From Linum tenue (lineage: Eukaryota; Streptophyta; Magnoliopsida; Malpighiales; Linaceae), in the NCBI GenBank assembly GCA_946122785.1, contig CAMGYJ010000010.1, forward strand, positions 52,390,162 to 52,454,161: 64,000 bases of DNA, in the 5' to 3' direction. Shown here in pieces: positions 46,239-56,975 of this stretch (position 1 is the stretch's first letter; the number at the start of each line of letters is the position of its first letter). Position numbers and translations under genes: made by a program. The notes beneath the pieces were generated by a model, which saw only the letters and a list, made by a program, of their open reading frames with translations, was not told the DNA's origin and did not search any database.

Positions 46239-47654
46239 TAGGGGTGGGATTCGGTCGGTAAACGGTAAATTGTTTACCGAATTTACCGGTTTCGGTATAC
46301 CGACGTTGGCCAAACTGTTTACCGATACCGGTTTGTAGCCGGTTTACCGATTACCGAATTACCGGTAAACGGTTACAAACCGGTATTACCGAAATACCGT
46401 GAGAAGCGAAATTGATTTGGTGAACAAGATCGACATATGAATGAACAATTGAACGTAAGTTTGGTACAGGGTCAGTAAAATTGATTTGGAGGGGCATGTA
46501 AGGTCAGCGAGGACGGCAGGAGGCGAGGACGGCATGACGGTGAGGAGATGGCGGCCTGAACTCTCGAATCAACTACCAAGTTACCTCACTCAAGGAATGA
46601 GGAATACACAAGTTAATCCTTACAAGTTTAAACAAAGGAATACCATCACCAATGTAGTCATCTCGTGGGAACAAATACACTGATCATACCAATGAGCATC
46701 AGCCCCCAACTCATTCCAATCCCACCATACATGCTACAGAGAAACCAAATGATCTTGCCAGAAAGACGAGACCGAAATGATAACAAATGCAACCATGTAT
46801 CTGAATCTAAGAGGAAGCTAGGCAAAATGGAGAATCAGATCAAGAGAAACAGATAAGCAAAACAAACAGCCGGAAATGAACATTCATAGCAATGGGAGCA
46901 AATGTCACAAGTAGGTTCCACCATCTATCAGCAGCAACAACAAAGAGAATGGCTGATAGAAAACATTAAGAAGGCACAGATAGCTTTTAACATAATATAA
47001 AGCAAGGGCAAAGTCAAATACGCTCGCTCGCTAGCAAGACTGCAAATTACTTTTCCTCTTGTTATACTGTAACGAGACACGATAGAAACAGATGGGAAAC
47101 AGAAAACCCCTGTTGTGAGTTCATACCATAGCTTTAACAGGAGCAGCACCTTTCTCGGCTTCGGGGATTTTGACATAACCCATCTTCTCAGGCGATGCAT
47201 CTTCTTCCTCTTCCTCATCATCGTCGTACAATTCGTCGTAGTAGGCAGCAGAGCGCACGTCGAAGAGCGACCAGACCAGGTACATAGTCGCGGCAGTGAG
47301 AGCTCCACAGCCGACGACAAAGAGCAAAGCCACAACCACGCTTAGGATATCCTTAGTACGGTCTCGGAAAGAGCTCATCTCGTGGGACGAAAGCCCGAAG
47401 GGAAGAAGACCGGCGTAGCCCTGGTGCTCCTCTTGCTGCCGCTCCCGCCCGTGGACTAAAACGACAACGCTTGGGATTCGGTATCGGTATTACCGACTTA
47501 CCTTCGGTATTTACCGATACTGGATCCGGTAAACCGAGACACTCAATTCCCCGCTCGGCTGCCGATACCGTCGGTAAACGGTTTATCGTTTACCGCTGGT
47601 TACCGGTTCGGTAAAACGGTAAACCGTTTACCAGCTTACCGTTTGTCACCCCTA
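46239..47654. mobile_element. hAT element carrying a host-type gene (Pack-hAT)
   Basis: The left end is TAGGGGTGGGATTCGG and the inward right end is TAGGGGTGACAAACGG; the first 8 bp are identical. An exact 8-bp target duplication GTCCTGTG is at 46231-46238 and 47655-47662. Subterminal regions (46239-46400 and about 47465-47654) are dense in GGTAAAC/GTTTACCG words, likely transposase-binding repeats. Between them, about 1.06 kb has ordinary gene-like composition and holds one intact ORF on the minus strand with 5' and 3' flanks. There is no transposase. It is a non-autonomous hAT that has taken up a host gene or gene copy. Confidence 0.85.
47121..47378 (-). CDS. 85-aa membrane protein inside the hAT element
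   Basis: ATG at 47378, stop TGA at 47121-47123, no intron needed. The product starts MSSFRDRTKDIL, then has one strongly hydrophobic segment at about residues 10-36 (VVVALLFVVGCGALTAATMY), then LVWSLFDVRSAAYY, an acidic run DDDEEEEED, and a MGYVKIPEAEKG tail. The layout is a small single-pass protein with a charged C-terminal tail. It resembles uncharacterised short plant transmembrane proteins, but I cannot name a family. A GC-rich leader lies upstream and an AT-richer 3' UTR-like stretch lies downstream, so regulatory sequence may have been captured too. The reading frame shows no decay. Confidence 0.75.
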   Translation of the reverse strand: MSSFRDRTKDILSVVVALLFVVGCGALTAATMYLVWSLFDVRSAAYYDELYDDDEEEEEDASPEKMGYVKIPEAEKGAAPVKAMV

Positions 47655-48099
47655 GTCCTGTGATTTGTTCACCCAGAAATTTGTAGATCCAATAGATCAT
47701 GATGAACTCGTTCCTTCTGTGCAAACGTTTTCAAAAATGAATTAAAAACGAAGAAGATACCATATGGTATGAAATTGGTACCGAGAGCAAGAAATTTTTT
47801 TCTCAAAAAATATTGAAAATGGATCTCATTTTGTAGCGCACAACGAACTCATTTCATCTGTGCAAAAAATTAAAATCCGAGTTAAAACGAAGAAGATATG
47901 AGCCGATTAAAAAGAGTCCAGATTTAGTTATTGATGGGTCCGGCCGTTTTAATTGGTTCTACATATATAATTAATGAGGTTTAATGTGGTATGAGATTTG
48001 ATATTTGAACACGCATTACAGCTGGTATTAGCAGGAAGTTGAGGTTTTTTATTCAACAAGAAGTATTGTGTTTGAATTCGTCAAGTAACCAAATTAATT

Positions 48100-48620
48100 A
48101 TCTAATAATTAATTATTAATCGGTTATTCTAAGGAATATTCGAAGGATAATCGATTAAAAGGCATATTTGAAGGATAATCCCGTAGGAATTATCTTACAG
48201 AAGGGTTTTAATTAAGGAAGTAATTATTTCCCTTAATTAATCCGACTTATTCCCCAAGCAAGAGGGTAGATTCCTAGGGGTTCGGCTCCTATAAATAGCC
48301 GCCTCCCCAGTCCCTCTAAACACAACACAATACGAGCATAAACACAATAGAGAGAGAGTGTTCATAGAACTCGGGTTTTCGCACAAAACCGCGAGTATAG
48401 AGAGGAGATGTTTTATCCTGGAGACGACCGGTTGATAGTCTGTCGTGTGCATCGAGGGTCGCGCCGTGAACGTCTTAAAGAAAGCGACCTAGTCCGCGAC
48501 TCAACTCCAAATTCGATAACCTAGTTCTTGTTGTTGTTCTGAGTAGAACGTTTGAGTTTGTGTATGTTTTAACTTTGTTGTTAGAAAGATTTGAGTAGAT
48601 ATATTATTGACCAATTAATA
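48100..48620 (+). mobile_element. Candidate LTR (solo or truncated)
   Basis: TCCTATAAATAGCCGCC gives a strong TATA box (48290-48297), followed by C-rich leader-like sequence, GTTTTATCCTGGAGACGACC and a tail with TTCTTGTTGTTGTTCTGAG. This promoter-leader layout recalls LTRs of plant Copia-type elements. TG/CA ends, PBS and target duplication were not found, so this is a suggestion only. Confidence 0.4.
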
Positions 48621-48629
48621 ATATGCAAA

Positions 48630-48703
48630 GCTTTCATAGCTCAGTTGGTTAGAGCACCCGTTTAGTAAGCGGGAGGTCTTGAGTTCAACTCTCAATGAAA
48701 GCA
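48630..48703 (+). tRNA. tRNA-Thr (anticodon AGU)
   Basis: A complete cloverleaf can be folded. The acceptor stem is GCTTTCA/TGAAAGC. The D arm contains TAGCTCAGTTGGTTAGAGC (A box). The anticodon stem is CCCGT/GCGGG with loop TTAGTAA, so the anticodon is AGT. The T arm is GAGTTCAACTC (B box GGTCTTGAGTTCAACTC). The discriminator base is A. No intron. A run of about 18 T from 48717 is a strong Pol III terminator. Confidence 0.92.
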
Positions 48704-51361
48704 CATACTACTTTAATTTTTTTTTTTTTTTTTTTGAGTTATTAAGATGCCTCATTTTCGAATACTCAAAATTTCAATATTATCAGCTTATATAAACAAA
48801 TATGTAGGCAATAGAGAAAAAACTAGCGTGTATCTCTAATCAAATTCTGCAAACAATTCAAATTAGTGAGAGACACAGTGAGTCCTTTAAGTCGCTTCAC
48901 AATTCCTTCATGGCATGGCAGGTTGGGGTACTTTACTTTTAGTTCTTCAACTTTTTCTGTGTCTTCTTTGTCTCTCATTCATATTTATAAATGTTGGGTC
49001 TGTGTTGATTTGAACTTTGCTTTATTCATTTCTTTCATTCAACTTAATTAACTTGCTCCCCCTTGGGGCTAACCCAGCTTTAAGCAACGAATGCTTGTAC
49101 TAATCAATTACGACCCGCTTAATAAAGGCTACCTTGCTTGCTAGTATGCTAGTGCCTACTTTCTCACGTCGTGCTTAATTGCTTGTGTTATTTAGAGTTA
49201 GGGGTGTATATGAGTCGGGTGGTTCGGGTTTAGCCATTTTAATCACCCGATCCATGCACTACGGTTTGAAAAATATCAAACTCAAACCCACTCAAAAAAA
49301 TTTAAATAAAATGTGATTTACTTCAACATATGCCTAGTTTTTCACGATATTTGTTGAAATAGGCTAAAAAGGTTATAAACAATCGCATCTATAATATGTT
49401 ATTGTATTAAAATTGTATACAAGAAAAAGGATTACGTGAATCATAACTATATTCAATTTATGTCTAAACTTTAAGTCGAAGAGTGCATTAGATTAGGGAG
49501 ACCATGAGAGAAAAACATGGTGAAATATCTTAATTTTCTCATAAGTATGACTATATACGACATAAATATATTTTAGATACGAACTCATACTAATAGTTGG
49601 AACACGGGTTCTACGGGTTGTGTAATCCAAAATTCAAACCCAACCCAAAAGAGGCGGGTTGTATAAAAGAAAACCCTCACCCAAGCCAAAACCTTCGTAT
49701 ACAGGTGTGTTGGGCCGGATGGACTGGTTTGCGAGTGTGTTTGTTGACCCCTATTTAGAGTAGTACTGGGGGCTAGCCGTTACTTGCTTCTCTTTCTCAC
49801 GTCTTCCTAAAAGTGGATGCAATTAATAATGTACATGATACGCCCTAACCTACGTAATGTACAGGATCGCGTTTGCCACTAGTTACTACTCTGAATCTGA
49901 TGATGTACATGTCATGTGATGTACGTAGGAATCAAGACTAAAACAGGCAGGGGCTCGCGTCGCGGGCATCCTTGAAATGGAACAGAAAGAATTCTCAACT
50001 ATATGAAGTGAACACAAGAGAAGAGAAGAGAAGAGAAGAGAAGATGGCTTTCAATTTCAAGTCCCCACCAATATGATCAATCAGCTCAGCTGGGCCTCGG
50101 CCTACTCACTGCATGCATGCCTGCCACTGCCACTGCCACTTTCCTTGCCTTGCCTTGATGATCAGTATTGACTCAGTACTAGTAGACACAACACATTAGA
50201 CTATTAGAGAGAATGTGATCAGATCCATCTTCTTCACCAAGAAAAGCATATATAGTCAGTCTCAGTCTCAGTCAAGCCTAGCTACCTCCCCCAAATCTCT
50301 CAAACCCATTCCACAACCATCATCTCACCAGCTACCTACCCCCCCATTAGTTACGTACGTTCTATGATTTATCATTTATGGGGAAGAAAGTTTCAATAGT
50401 GTACGTGTGTGTCACCTTATTTACATTGGTGCTTGATAAAGAAAGAAAATATCAATTTTGGGCTTTGCTACAAACTTTTCTTTACCAAAGCGCATGAAAT
50501 TTGATAAAGTACGTTGTACGTAGTGTCAGTCCATAGAACAACATAATATGCATAAGTACTTTGTACAGAGGAGGGAGGTGTGAGGGACTGGGTTAGTTCT
50601 ATAAAATCTTGAACTTGGATTTTGATTTCGGGTTAGTTCTATAAATTACCGACCGATCGATGCTAATAAACAGAATGATCAATCTAATAATCACATTATT
50701 AAGTGATAACAAAGTCATTGCATGGTTCATAATTAGTAGAAAAGGTGAATTCGTCGCTAAGTTTTCCGTTATTCCATATGATCATCTAAGTTGAAGAATC
50801 AATCATATATATACATCATCTTCTTTGCCTTTTCTCACCTTTTTATGCCAAAGTTAGAATCTATATATAATGATGACAACCAAGAAACACACACAAAAAG
50901 AAAGAAACAAAGAAGAAAAGGAAAATTGTATCAAAGAAGGGAAACAGACACACACACACACACATGAAAGTGCGAGAGAAGAATGGTATAATTAATTAAG
51001 GATTAAACTTTGTTTTAACGTTAGGAATGTTCTTCTTTGCTCTTTGTCCTTTGTTGTTCAAGTTCAATTTTGGTCTGGAAATAGGCAGATAGAGTTTGAA
51101 AAGTGATCACCCAAAGCCCCATGCATTCAATCCAACAACCGATCACTTCCAGCTTCCCTTCCCTTAAAGGGGTAAATGATAAAGCGCGCAAGCAACAAAG
51201 ATATAAGAGATACGCTCGCTATCTTTAATTTCCTCTGTTACAATATGTCTGTCTGTCTGTCTTCATAAAATGCATACATATGGATCCCTCACCACTCACA
51301 TGACACATCCCTTCTTTCCCTATTTCCAAGGTTTGATCTCTTCCTTTAATATATAGCATAG
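48704..51361. other. Intergenic, microsatellite-rich, no gene seen
   Basis: Simple repeats include AGAAG x 5-6 near 50010-50045, GCCACT x 3 at about 50120-50142, CAGTCTCAGTCTCAGTC at about 50258, ACACACACAC at about 50950 and GTCTGTCTGTCTGTCT at about 51248. No ORF with a domain. I looked for well-known plant microRNA sequences and saw none. Confidence 0.4.
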
Positions 51362-51370
51362 CAGAAAGAA

Positions 51371-53524
51371 GGGGTCGGATACTATGCCTACCCCCAAAGG
51401 GGTCTGGTTTTTGACACCCCCTTTCTCATTGGTCAGTTTTTTTCTCAATCATTTGACAATTATTAATTACATTTGTTTTTTTGTATTTTTTCATAATCTT
51501 GTAATTTGGGAAAGTTCTCAATAATAATTAAAAACTAATTGGGAAGGAGCAATCTTGTTGGATGGGGAAAGCGTCGATTGCTCTTCCAAGTCCAATATTC
51601 CCCATATTTTCTCCAAATAGCAATCCGACTCTCTACTATGCAAAACTCGACGGCGATCGGAAACATCGGGCAGCGTCGCAGTGGGATCGCCTCCGACCCG
51701 CCTGGTGGGTTGCTCGTCGGAGGAGGAAGACACGCAGGGGATATCCCCGCTGCCCTTACAACAGGTCCAACCATCCATGTTGTCGGACGTCGGCCGTCCT
51801 CCGTCTTCTATCCCAAACATCACCTTCCAACGACTTCCTCTTATCCACGGCATGCACTTGATCTTTTCCTGTTGACCACCGTCCTTCCACGGTAGAGATT
51901 CGATCAACCCTAAGTGGCGGCGACAGGATCTGAAGGTGAGGGTGGTACCACTAGGCGGCAGAGGAAACGCACCAATGGACTGGTACATGTACCAGTGGAG
52001 TGGTACGTGTACCAGTGGAGTGATACGTGTAACCATATGTCCTGTTTAGGCTTAAAAAAATTGTGAAGACTTTATGTTTGTTCACATTCGAAGGATAATT
52101 TATTGCTTTTGGCATTGTTGTTGGCATTTCCCTGATTTTGCTACCTCAGCTACCTCAACTAAGAAATACATCGTCATGGAAATATTGTGGTCTCAACCGC
52201 TTTTGAAGTTTGGAATTGATTTTATTATTTTTCTTTTGTCGTAATTATTGGTTAACTTCTTTCAATGTCATGGAAATATCTTTGCCGACGAGTACTGACT
52301 TAGAAATGGTCTTCGCACAACTTCAGCGGTAATCATACTACTTCAGTGATACAATATACCACTGAACTTGTACTATACCACTATACTGGTATACATATCA
52401 ATTAACTGGTACTTATACCCCTATACTGGTACTTATACCACTGAACTGGTACTAATTAAGACTGTCCTCAATAAACCAATACTCATACTTACTTGATCAT
52501 GAAATATAATTCTGGCACAAGCAACACAATAAACATTTCAATCAGTCAACAAAATAGGAACTTTCCATTAGTAGGCAAAAACTGTGTTCCAAAATGGGTT
52601 GCAAAATCAGGGAAATGCCAACAACAATGCCAAAAGCAATAAATTATCCTTCGAATGTGAATAAACATAAAGTCTTCACAATTTTTTTAAGCCTAAACAG
52701 GACATATGGTTACTAGTATCACTCCACTGGTACACGTATCACTCCACTGGTACACGTACCACTCCACTAGTACACGTACCATTCCACTGGTACATGTACC
52801 AGTCCACTGGTGCGTTTCCTCTGCCGCCTAGTGGTACCACCCTCACCTTCAGATCCTGTCGCCGCCACTTAGGGTTGATCGAATCTCTACCGTGGAAGGA
52901 CGGTGGTCAACAGGAAAAGATCAAGTGCATGTCGTGGATAAGAGGAAGTCGTTGGAAGGTGATGTTTGGGATGGAAGACGGAGGATGGCCGACGACCGAC
53001 AACATGGATGGTTGGACCTGTTGTAAGGGCGTCGGGGATATCCCTGCGTGTCTTCCTCCTCCGACGAGCAACCCACCAGGCGGGTCGGAGGCGATCCCAC
53101 TGCGACGCGACGCTGCCCGATGTTTGGGATGGTAGACGGAGGATGGCCGACGGCCGACAACATGTATGGTTGGACCTGTTGTAAGGGCGGCAGGGATATC
53201 CCCTGCGTGTCTTCCTCCTCCGACGAGCAACCCACCAGGCGATCCCAGGGAGAGAGGAAGAGATGTCTAGGAAAGATAAAAGGGGGAGAGAAAATTCTTA
53301 CTACTTTTGAATTGACAGGGAAACCAAAAGGCACATTAATGCCCTCGATTACCGTCCCAGTTTCCCTAATTAATATGGGTCAGACAACTAAAATATGTAA
53401 TTAATACCTAATTATCATCTTTAATTTTCTCACCATTGGATTACTACTAATGGACATCAACGACTACTAAGATGGGTGTCAAAAATCAGACCCCTCTAAA
53501 GGGGTAGTCATGCTAACCGATCCC
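51371..53524. mobile_element. 2,154-bp Mutator-like element with long inverted arms
   Basis: A 9-bp target duplication CAGAAAGAA is at 51362-51370 and 53525-53533. Ends are GGGGTCGGATACTATGCCTA and, inward from the right, GGGATCGGTTAGCATGACTA, followed by a shared AGGGGTCTG and TTTTTGACACCC. Inversion continues inward: 52030-52140 pairs closely with 52600-52715, and the GC-rich 51640-51960 pairs with 52800-53110. The right arm has an extra internal duplication near 53100-53240. Short ACCAGTGGAGTGGTAC-type repeats occupy both arms and the loop. No transposase is visible; ORFs in the arms mirror each other and have no recognisable domain. Confidence 0.8.
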
Positions 53525-53533
53525 CAGAAAGAA

Positions 53534-54991
53534 ACAAGGCACCAACGGATTCTTTTCTTGGTATGTATGATTATGAACGAGAACGATGATTCTATTTGAT
53601 GGGGTTGATTTGCAGGTTTTGGGTCCAATAATAACTCTCGATCTGGATCTGCCATTCCGTCTCTCTCTCACATCTTAGGCTTAGCCCAATCTAGCTAGTT
53701 ATCATGTCTAGCCCACCCAAAAATGTGCACCCACTTATCATAATCCTACCTACCTAGCTAGGCCCATACGTCAATGCATGCATGTGATGTGAGATCCTTT
53801 CTATATGACATGCCAAGTCTGCTATAGTAGCTCTAGCCGTCACAAAAAAAAAAAGATTTAGTTTACACGAATACAATAGCTACGTTAAGATATTTAACGT
53901 AGCTAGTCTCCCAAACACTCTCGTTCTAACATTATTCGAAAGAGAGTACTAAACCGTGTATGTGTCATTGTTCAAGAAATTAAGGTGCACAACATTAATA
54001 TCAAGCACAAGATTTTCCTTGCCGGCCGGAAAACACATATATATACTTGTCAATTTAAGAATTTTAATCTCTCGCTTGGCCGGTGAATTGCTTGCTTTGG
54101 AGAAGCTAAGTACGCAAGTATCACACGTTGTTTCTTAATTATAATAGGTTTTGACTTTGTTGATCATATAATTTCGTATTTGGTCTCCGGAGTTTGGAAA
54201 GGAGTGAAGATGAGACAATCGTGGTGAGTGCAAATGGCAATGCCCGGTGCCGGCAGCCGCTTGCCCAATGATTAATTATTTAATGCAAAGCCGTCGCCGT
54301 GGCTGGTGGCTAATGGGTCCTCGTTCTCGTCCCAATGTCACATATTGTTTTTCTTAATTAAGTTCCGGCCAAGTGTATTTCCCGTAATATAAAAACGACG
54401 AGCAAAGTGATCCATATATAACTCAAATCAAACTTTAAAATAACATATATATATACACAAACATTTGAATTGATCTAGTCTAAATAGATTAGATTGTAAG
54501 TGGAATTGCAGTCCCTGACTTTACCTTCCCCTCTCTTATTCCTCCGGCAGTGGAGCAGTGGAAAATAGGGGTGTTCAAACGGAATAGTTATCGTGGTAAC
54601 CATTTTAACTGATAATATTTGGATAATTTGGTTTGGTTAATTTGGTTAATTGGTTGGTTTAGTTAAACTTTTTAGGTTGTTTGGTTTATGTGGTTTGGTT
54701 TGGTTTAAGATACTCATAACCAGTCAAACCAAATTAATCAGTTAAATAATTAGTAATATATCTAATATATATTATATATACATACTTAGTACTTTGCATA
54801 ACCCCTCAAGAGTTAAACGCTTGATCCTTTTATGCTCATAAAAAATAAAACTCAATATTGTTTCTATACAATATATTTGTAGAGTGTAGACCACAACATG
54901 TGGATGCCTACTTTAGATAAAAACTCATCCATAATGTTGGATGAAAACTTGAAAGGAAGGTCTTTTCGGCCTATGAAAATTGCTAAAAGAC
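53534..54991. other. Intergenic, no gene seen
   Basis: AT-rich flank with a GGTTTGGTTAATTTGGTTAA-type stretch near 54630-54720 and several TATATA runs. A GC-rich patch near 54240-54330 has no supported ORF. Confidence 0.4.
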
Positions 54992-54994
54992 TAG

Positions 54995-56164
54995 GGGGTC
55001 GTTTGGATGGACCATTCTCAAAATGAGACAATTTAGATCAAAAGACTCATTTTTGAAAACGAGTCAATTTTATGAGGAAATCTGTGCAGAATGTGTCGTT
55101 TGGCATGATCTGAGAGATAGAGAAATATGAGTGGCCATTTTGTGAAAATTGCTATTTTATCATTTTCTTATACAAGTTTTTCTATCTATTTCTGGGTTTC
55201 TTTCTATTGAGTTCATCATCTACAAAAATATATACATATACCGTCGAGTTCACCATATCCACTCACATGCAATCAATTTCCTTATGGTTTTGATTTTCGT
55301 ACAAGTGGGCTTTCACATGACCAACAAACGAAATCGAAACAGGGGTGTTTTGCTTTGGTTTCTGTTGATTGCAATCCCCATCTCGCTGTTGCTTTTGAAG
55401 TTTTGGCAGAGACAATAAGAGATTAGAACGGAGATCAGGAATAAAACACGATAACAAGAAGAGACGTCTTTGTCTCGCCAATGAGAGATGCGGCCTCTGA
55501 ACCGATACAAAACAAAATTGAAAATCGATTTCTTCTTCTCCTCCTATAACCCTACCCACAACGAATTCAACGCCAAAAAACAATCCAAAACCCTCATGCA
55601 ACGAAATTGATTTCTTCTTTTGTTGGAAAGAGAAGCTTGGTCGCAGGGAAAGAGCAGTTCGATTTCTTCTTCTGCCCAGGACATCGCTTCCCTCGTAGCA
55701 AGACTGAAGCAAACTGATTACCGACTATACTCTCCCGGGATTCCTCCAGCAGATCATCCGCGAGAGAGAAGAACAGATCTTCCCTCTGCTCGCCATCAAA
55801 GAGCAAATCGACAGATTTTCGTTTTCCGCCAGATAAAAGAAAGAGAAGGAGAGAAGAAAGAGAAGAGAGAATAAGAACCATCGACAGGGAAAAAGAAGGA
55901 GAAAGGGGAAAGTGGTTCTCGGCAGAAATAAAAGGGAAATTTTCTTTATTATTGGAAGGGCCCACAATAAACGCGCCAATTCACATTTCTTACCCCTACC
56001 CCAGATATTTCTAATTGAACCCTAACGGAACAATTGAAATTCCCCCAGTCCAAAATGTTCCATTTTTATTTTATGCTGCCAAATGAGATAATTTGACCCA
56101 ATAGTCTCATTTTGAGTCAATTGGGTTAAATTGCCTCATGCAATAGATCCATCCAAACGACCCC
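54995..56164. mobile_element. 1,170-bp TIR element with GC-rich core
   Basis: The ends are GGGGTCGTTTGGATGGA and its perfect complement on the right (TCCATCCAAACGACCCC). TAG flanks both sides (54992-54994 and 56165-56167). The ends match those of 35631-36632, so both belong to one family. The core (about 55430-55960) is GC-richer than the rest; its ORFs have no recognisable domain. Confidence 0.75.
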
Positions 56165-56892
56165 TAGGTTAATTCACACAAACACAACAATTCATTGACC
56201 TCATACTATTAAAAAATATATTTTGTTAAGTGAATACTTCTATTGACCATAAGATGATTGTATTAGTTGCATGTATTTATATTAAGGGTTAACTATAACT
56301 ATTTGTTAATTTTTATATTGTATTCATTATGTAAATTGCGAATTGATGCTTTAATCGAAATTTTTTCTCATTTAATGAAATGCGATTGAAAAAGACAAAT
56401 AAATTCACGGAACTTAGTCCCACCAAATTTGCACCTCTAACATCTATTTTCTTATGAACGAACAATGAATTGTATTAACTCCAAGTGGGTGAGATTTGAG
56501 TACCAAATTCAATAAAAAGGAACTTTTAATTATGGCGTTGATCTTTAGGACTAGATATCATTTCATTAAATTGAGAAACTTTGTGAACTGCACTCAAATG
56601 CAAACCGACTACTAATTATCGATTAACAACTATTTTCCATCCGCATTTTAAATAAATAAATGTGTATATATATCAAGGGGTTGGTAAAACGAAATTTCAA
56701 TCCGACTAAGGTTATGAGACCTTGTGAGTGGCTGTCCGGCCATTAAACTCACATATATATATATATATTATCATCCCAGCCAGCCAACTAAACAAGTAAA
56801 CAACAACCATAAACAGCCACACCATACTTTGGATTTGTCATTAGCGATTAACAATCAATTGATTCTGCCGCCAGAATTCCCCACCTTCCCCA
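56165..56892. other. Intergenic and upstream region of hexosaminidase gene
   Basis: AT-rich with a (TA)n run near 56752-56768. No gene seen. The proximal part is presumably the promoter of the downstream gene. Confidence 0.4.
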
Positions 56893-56900
56893 TATAAATA
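56893..56900 (+). promoter_or_regulatory. TATA box of hexosaminidase gene
   Basis: TATAAATA is 76 bp before the ATG at 56976, in a C-rich context (CTTCCCCATATAAATACTCG). Position and sequence fit a core promoter with a leader of about 45-50 nt. Confidence 0.65.
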
Positions 56901-56975
56901 CTCGCACGTACAGTAGACCCGCTTAATTGCTACCCCACCAATCTTTTCTTGCCGGTAAACAACCTCTCCGGCGAG

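Larger units (their letters stand above)
45905..47915. mobile_element. Older long-TIR element hosting the hAT insertion
   Basis: Sequence around 45915-46060 (TTTTGCACTCGTTTTAAGTT, GTGCTCTTCAAAATGATATC, TACCATATGGTAT) is found in diverged inverse form around 47755-47905 (inward: TTCGTTTTAACTCGGATTTT, GTGCGCTACAAAATGAGATC, TACCATATGGTAT). The hAT element at 46239-47654 sits between the arms. Exact ends and target duplication were not found, so the limits are approximate. Confidence 0.45.

Noticed and set aside
49900..51361. Possible primary microRNA or long non-coding RNA locus
   Set aside because: Microsatellite-rich and ORF-free, but I saw no sequence matching well-known plant microRNAs and no long hairpin.
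51518..52036. 172-aa ORF on the minus strand and its mirror at 52794-53135
   Set aside because: They are the two inverted arms of the Mutator-like element read through. There is no recognisable domain and the frame is not kept between arms, so I do not call a gene.
55149..55965. ORFs of 84-149 aa
   Set aside because: They lie inside the 1,170-bp TIR element and have low-complexity or frame-shadow composition.
56949..56975. Earlier start for the hexosaminidase
   Set aside because: The upstream codon is TTG, not ATG; the first ATG in frame is at 56976 and the signal-like segment follows it.
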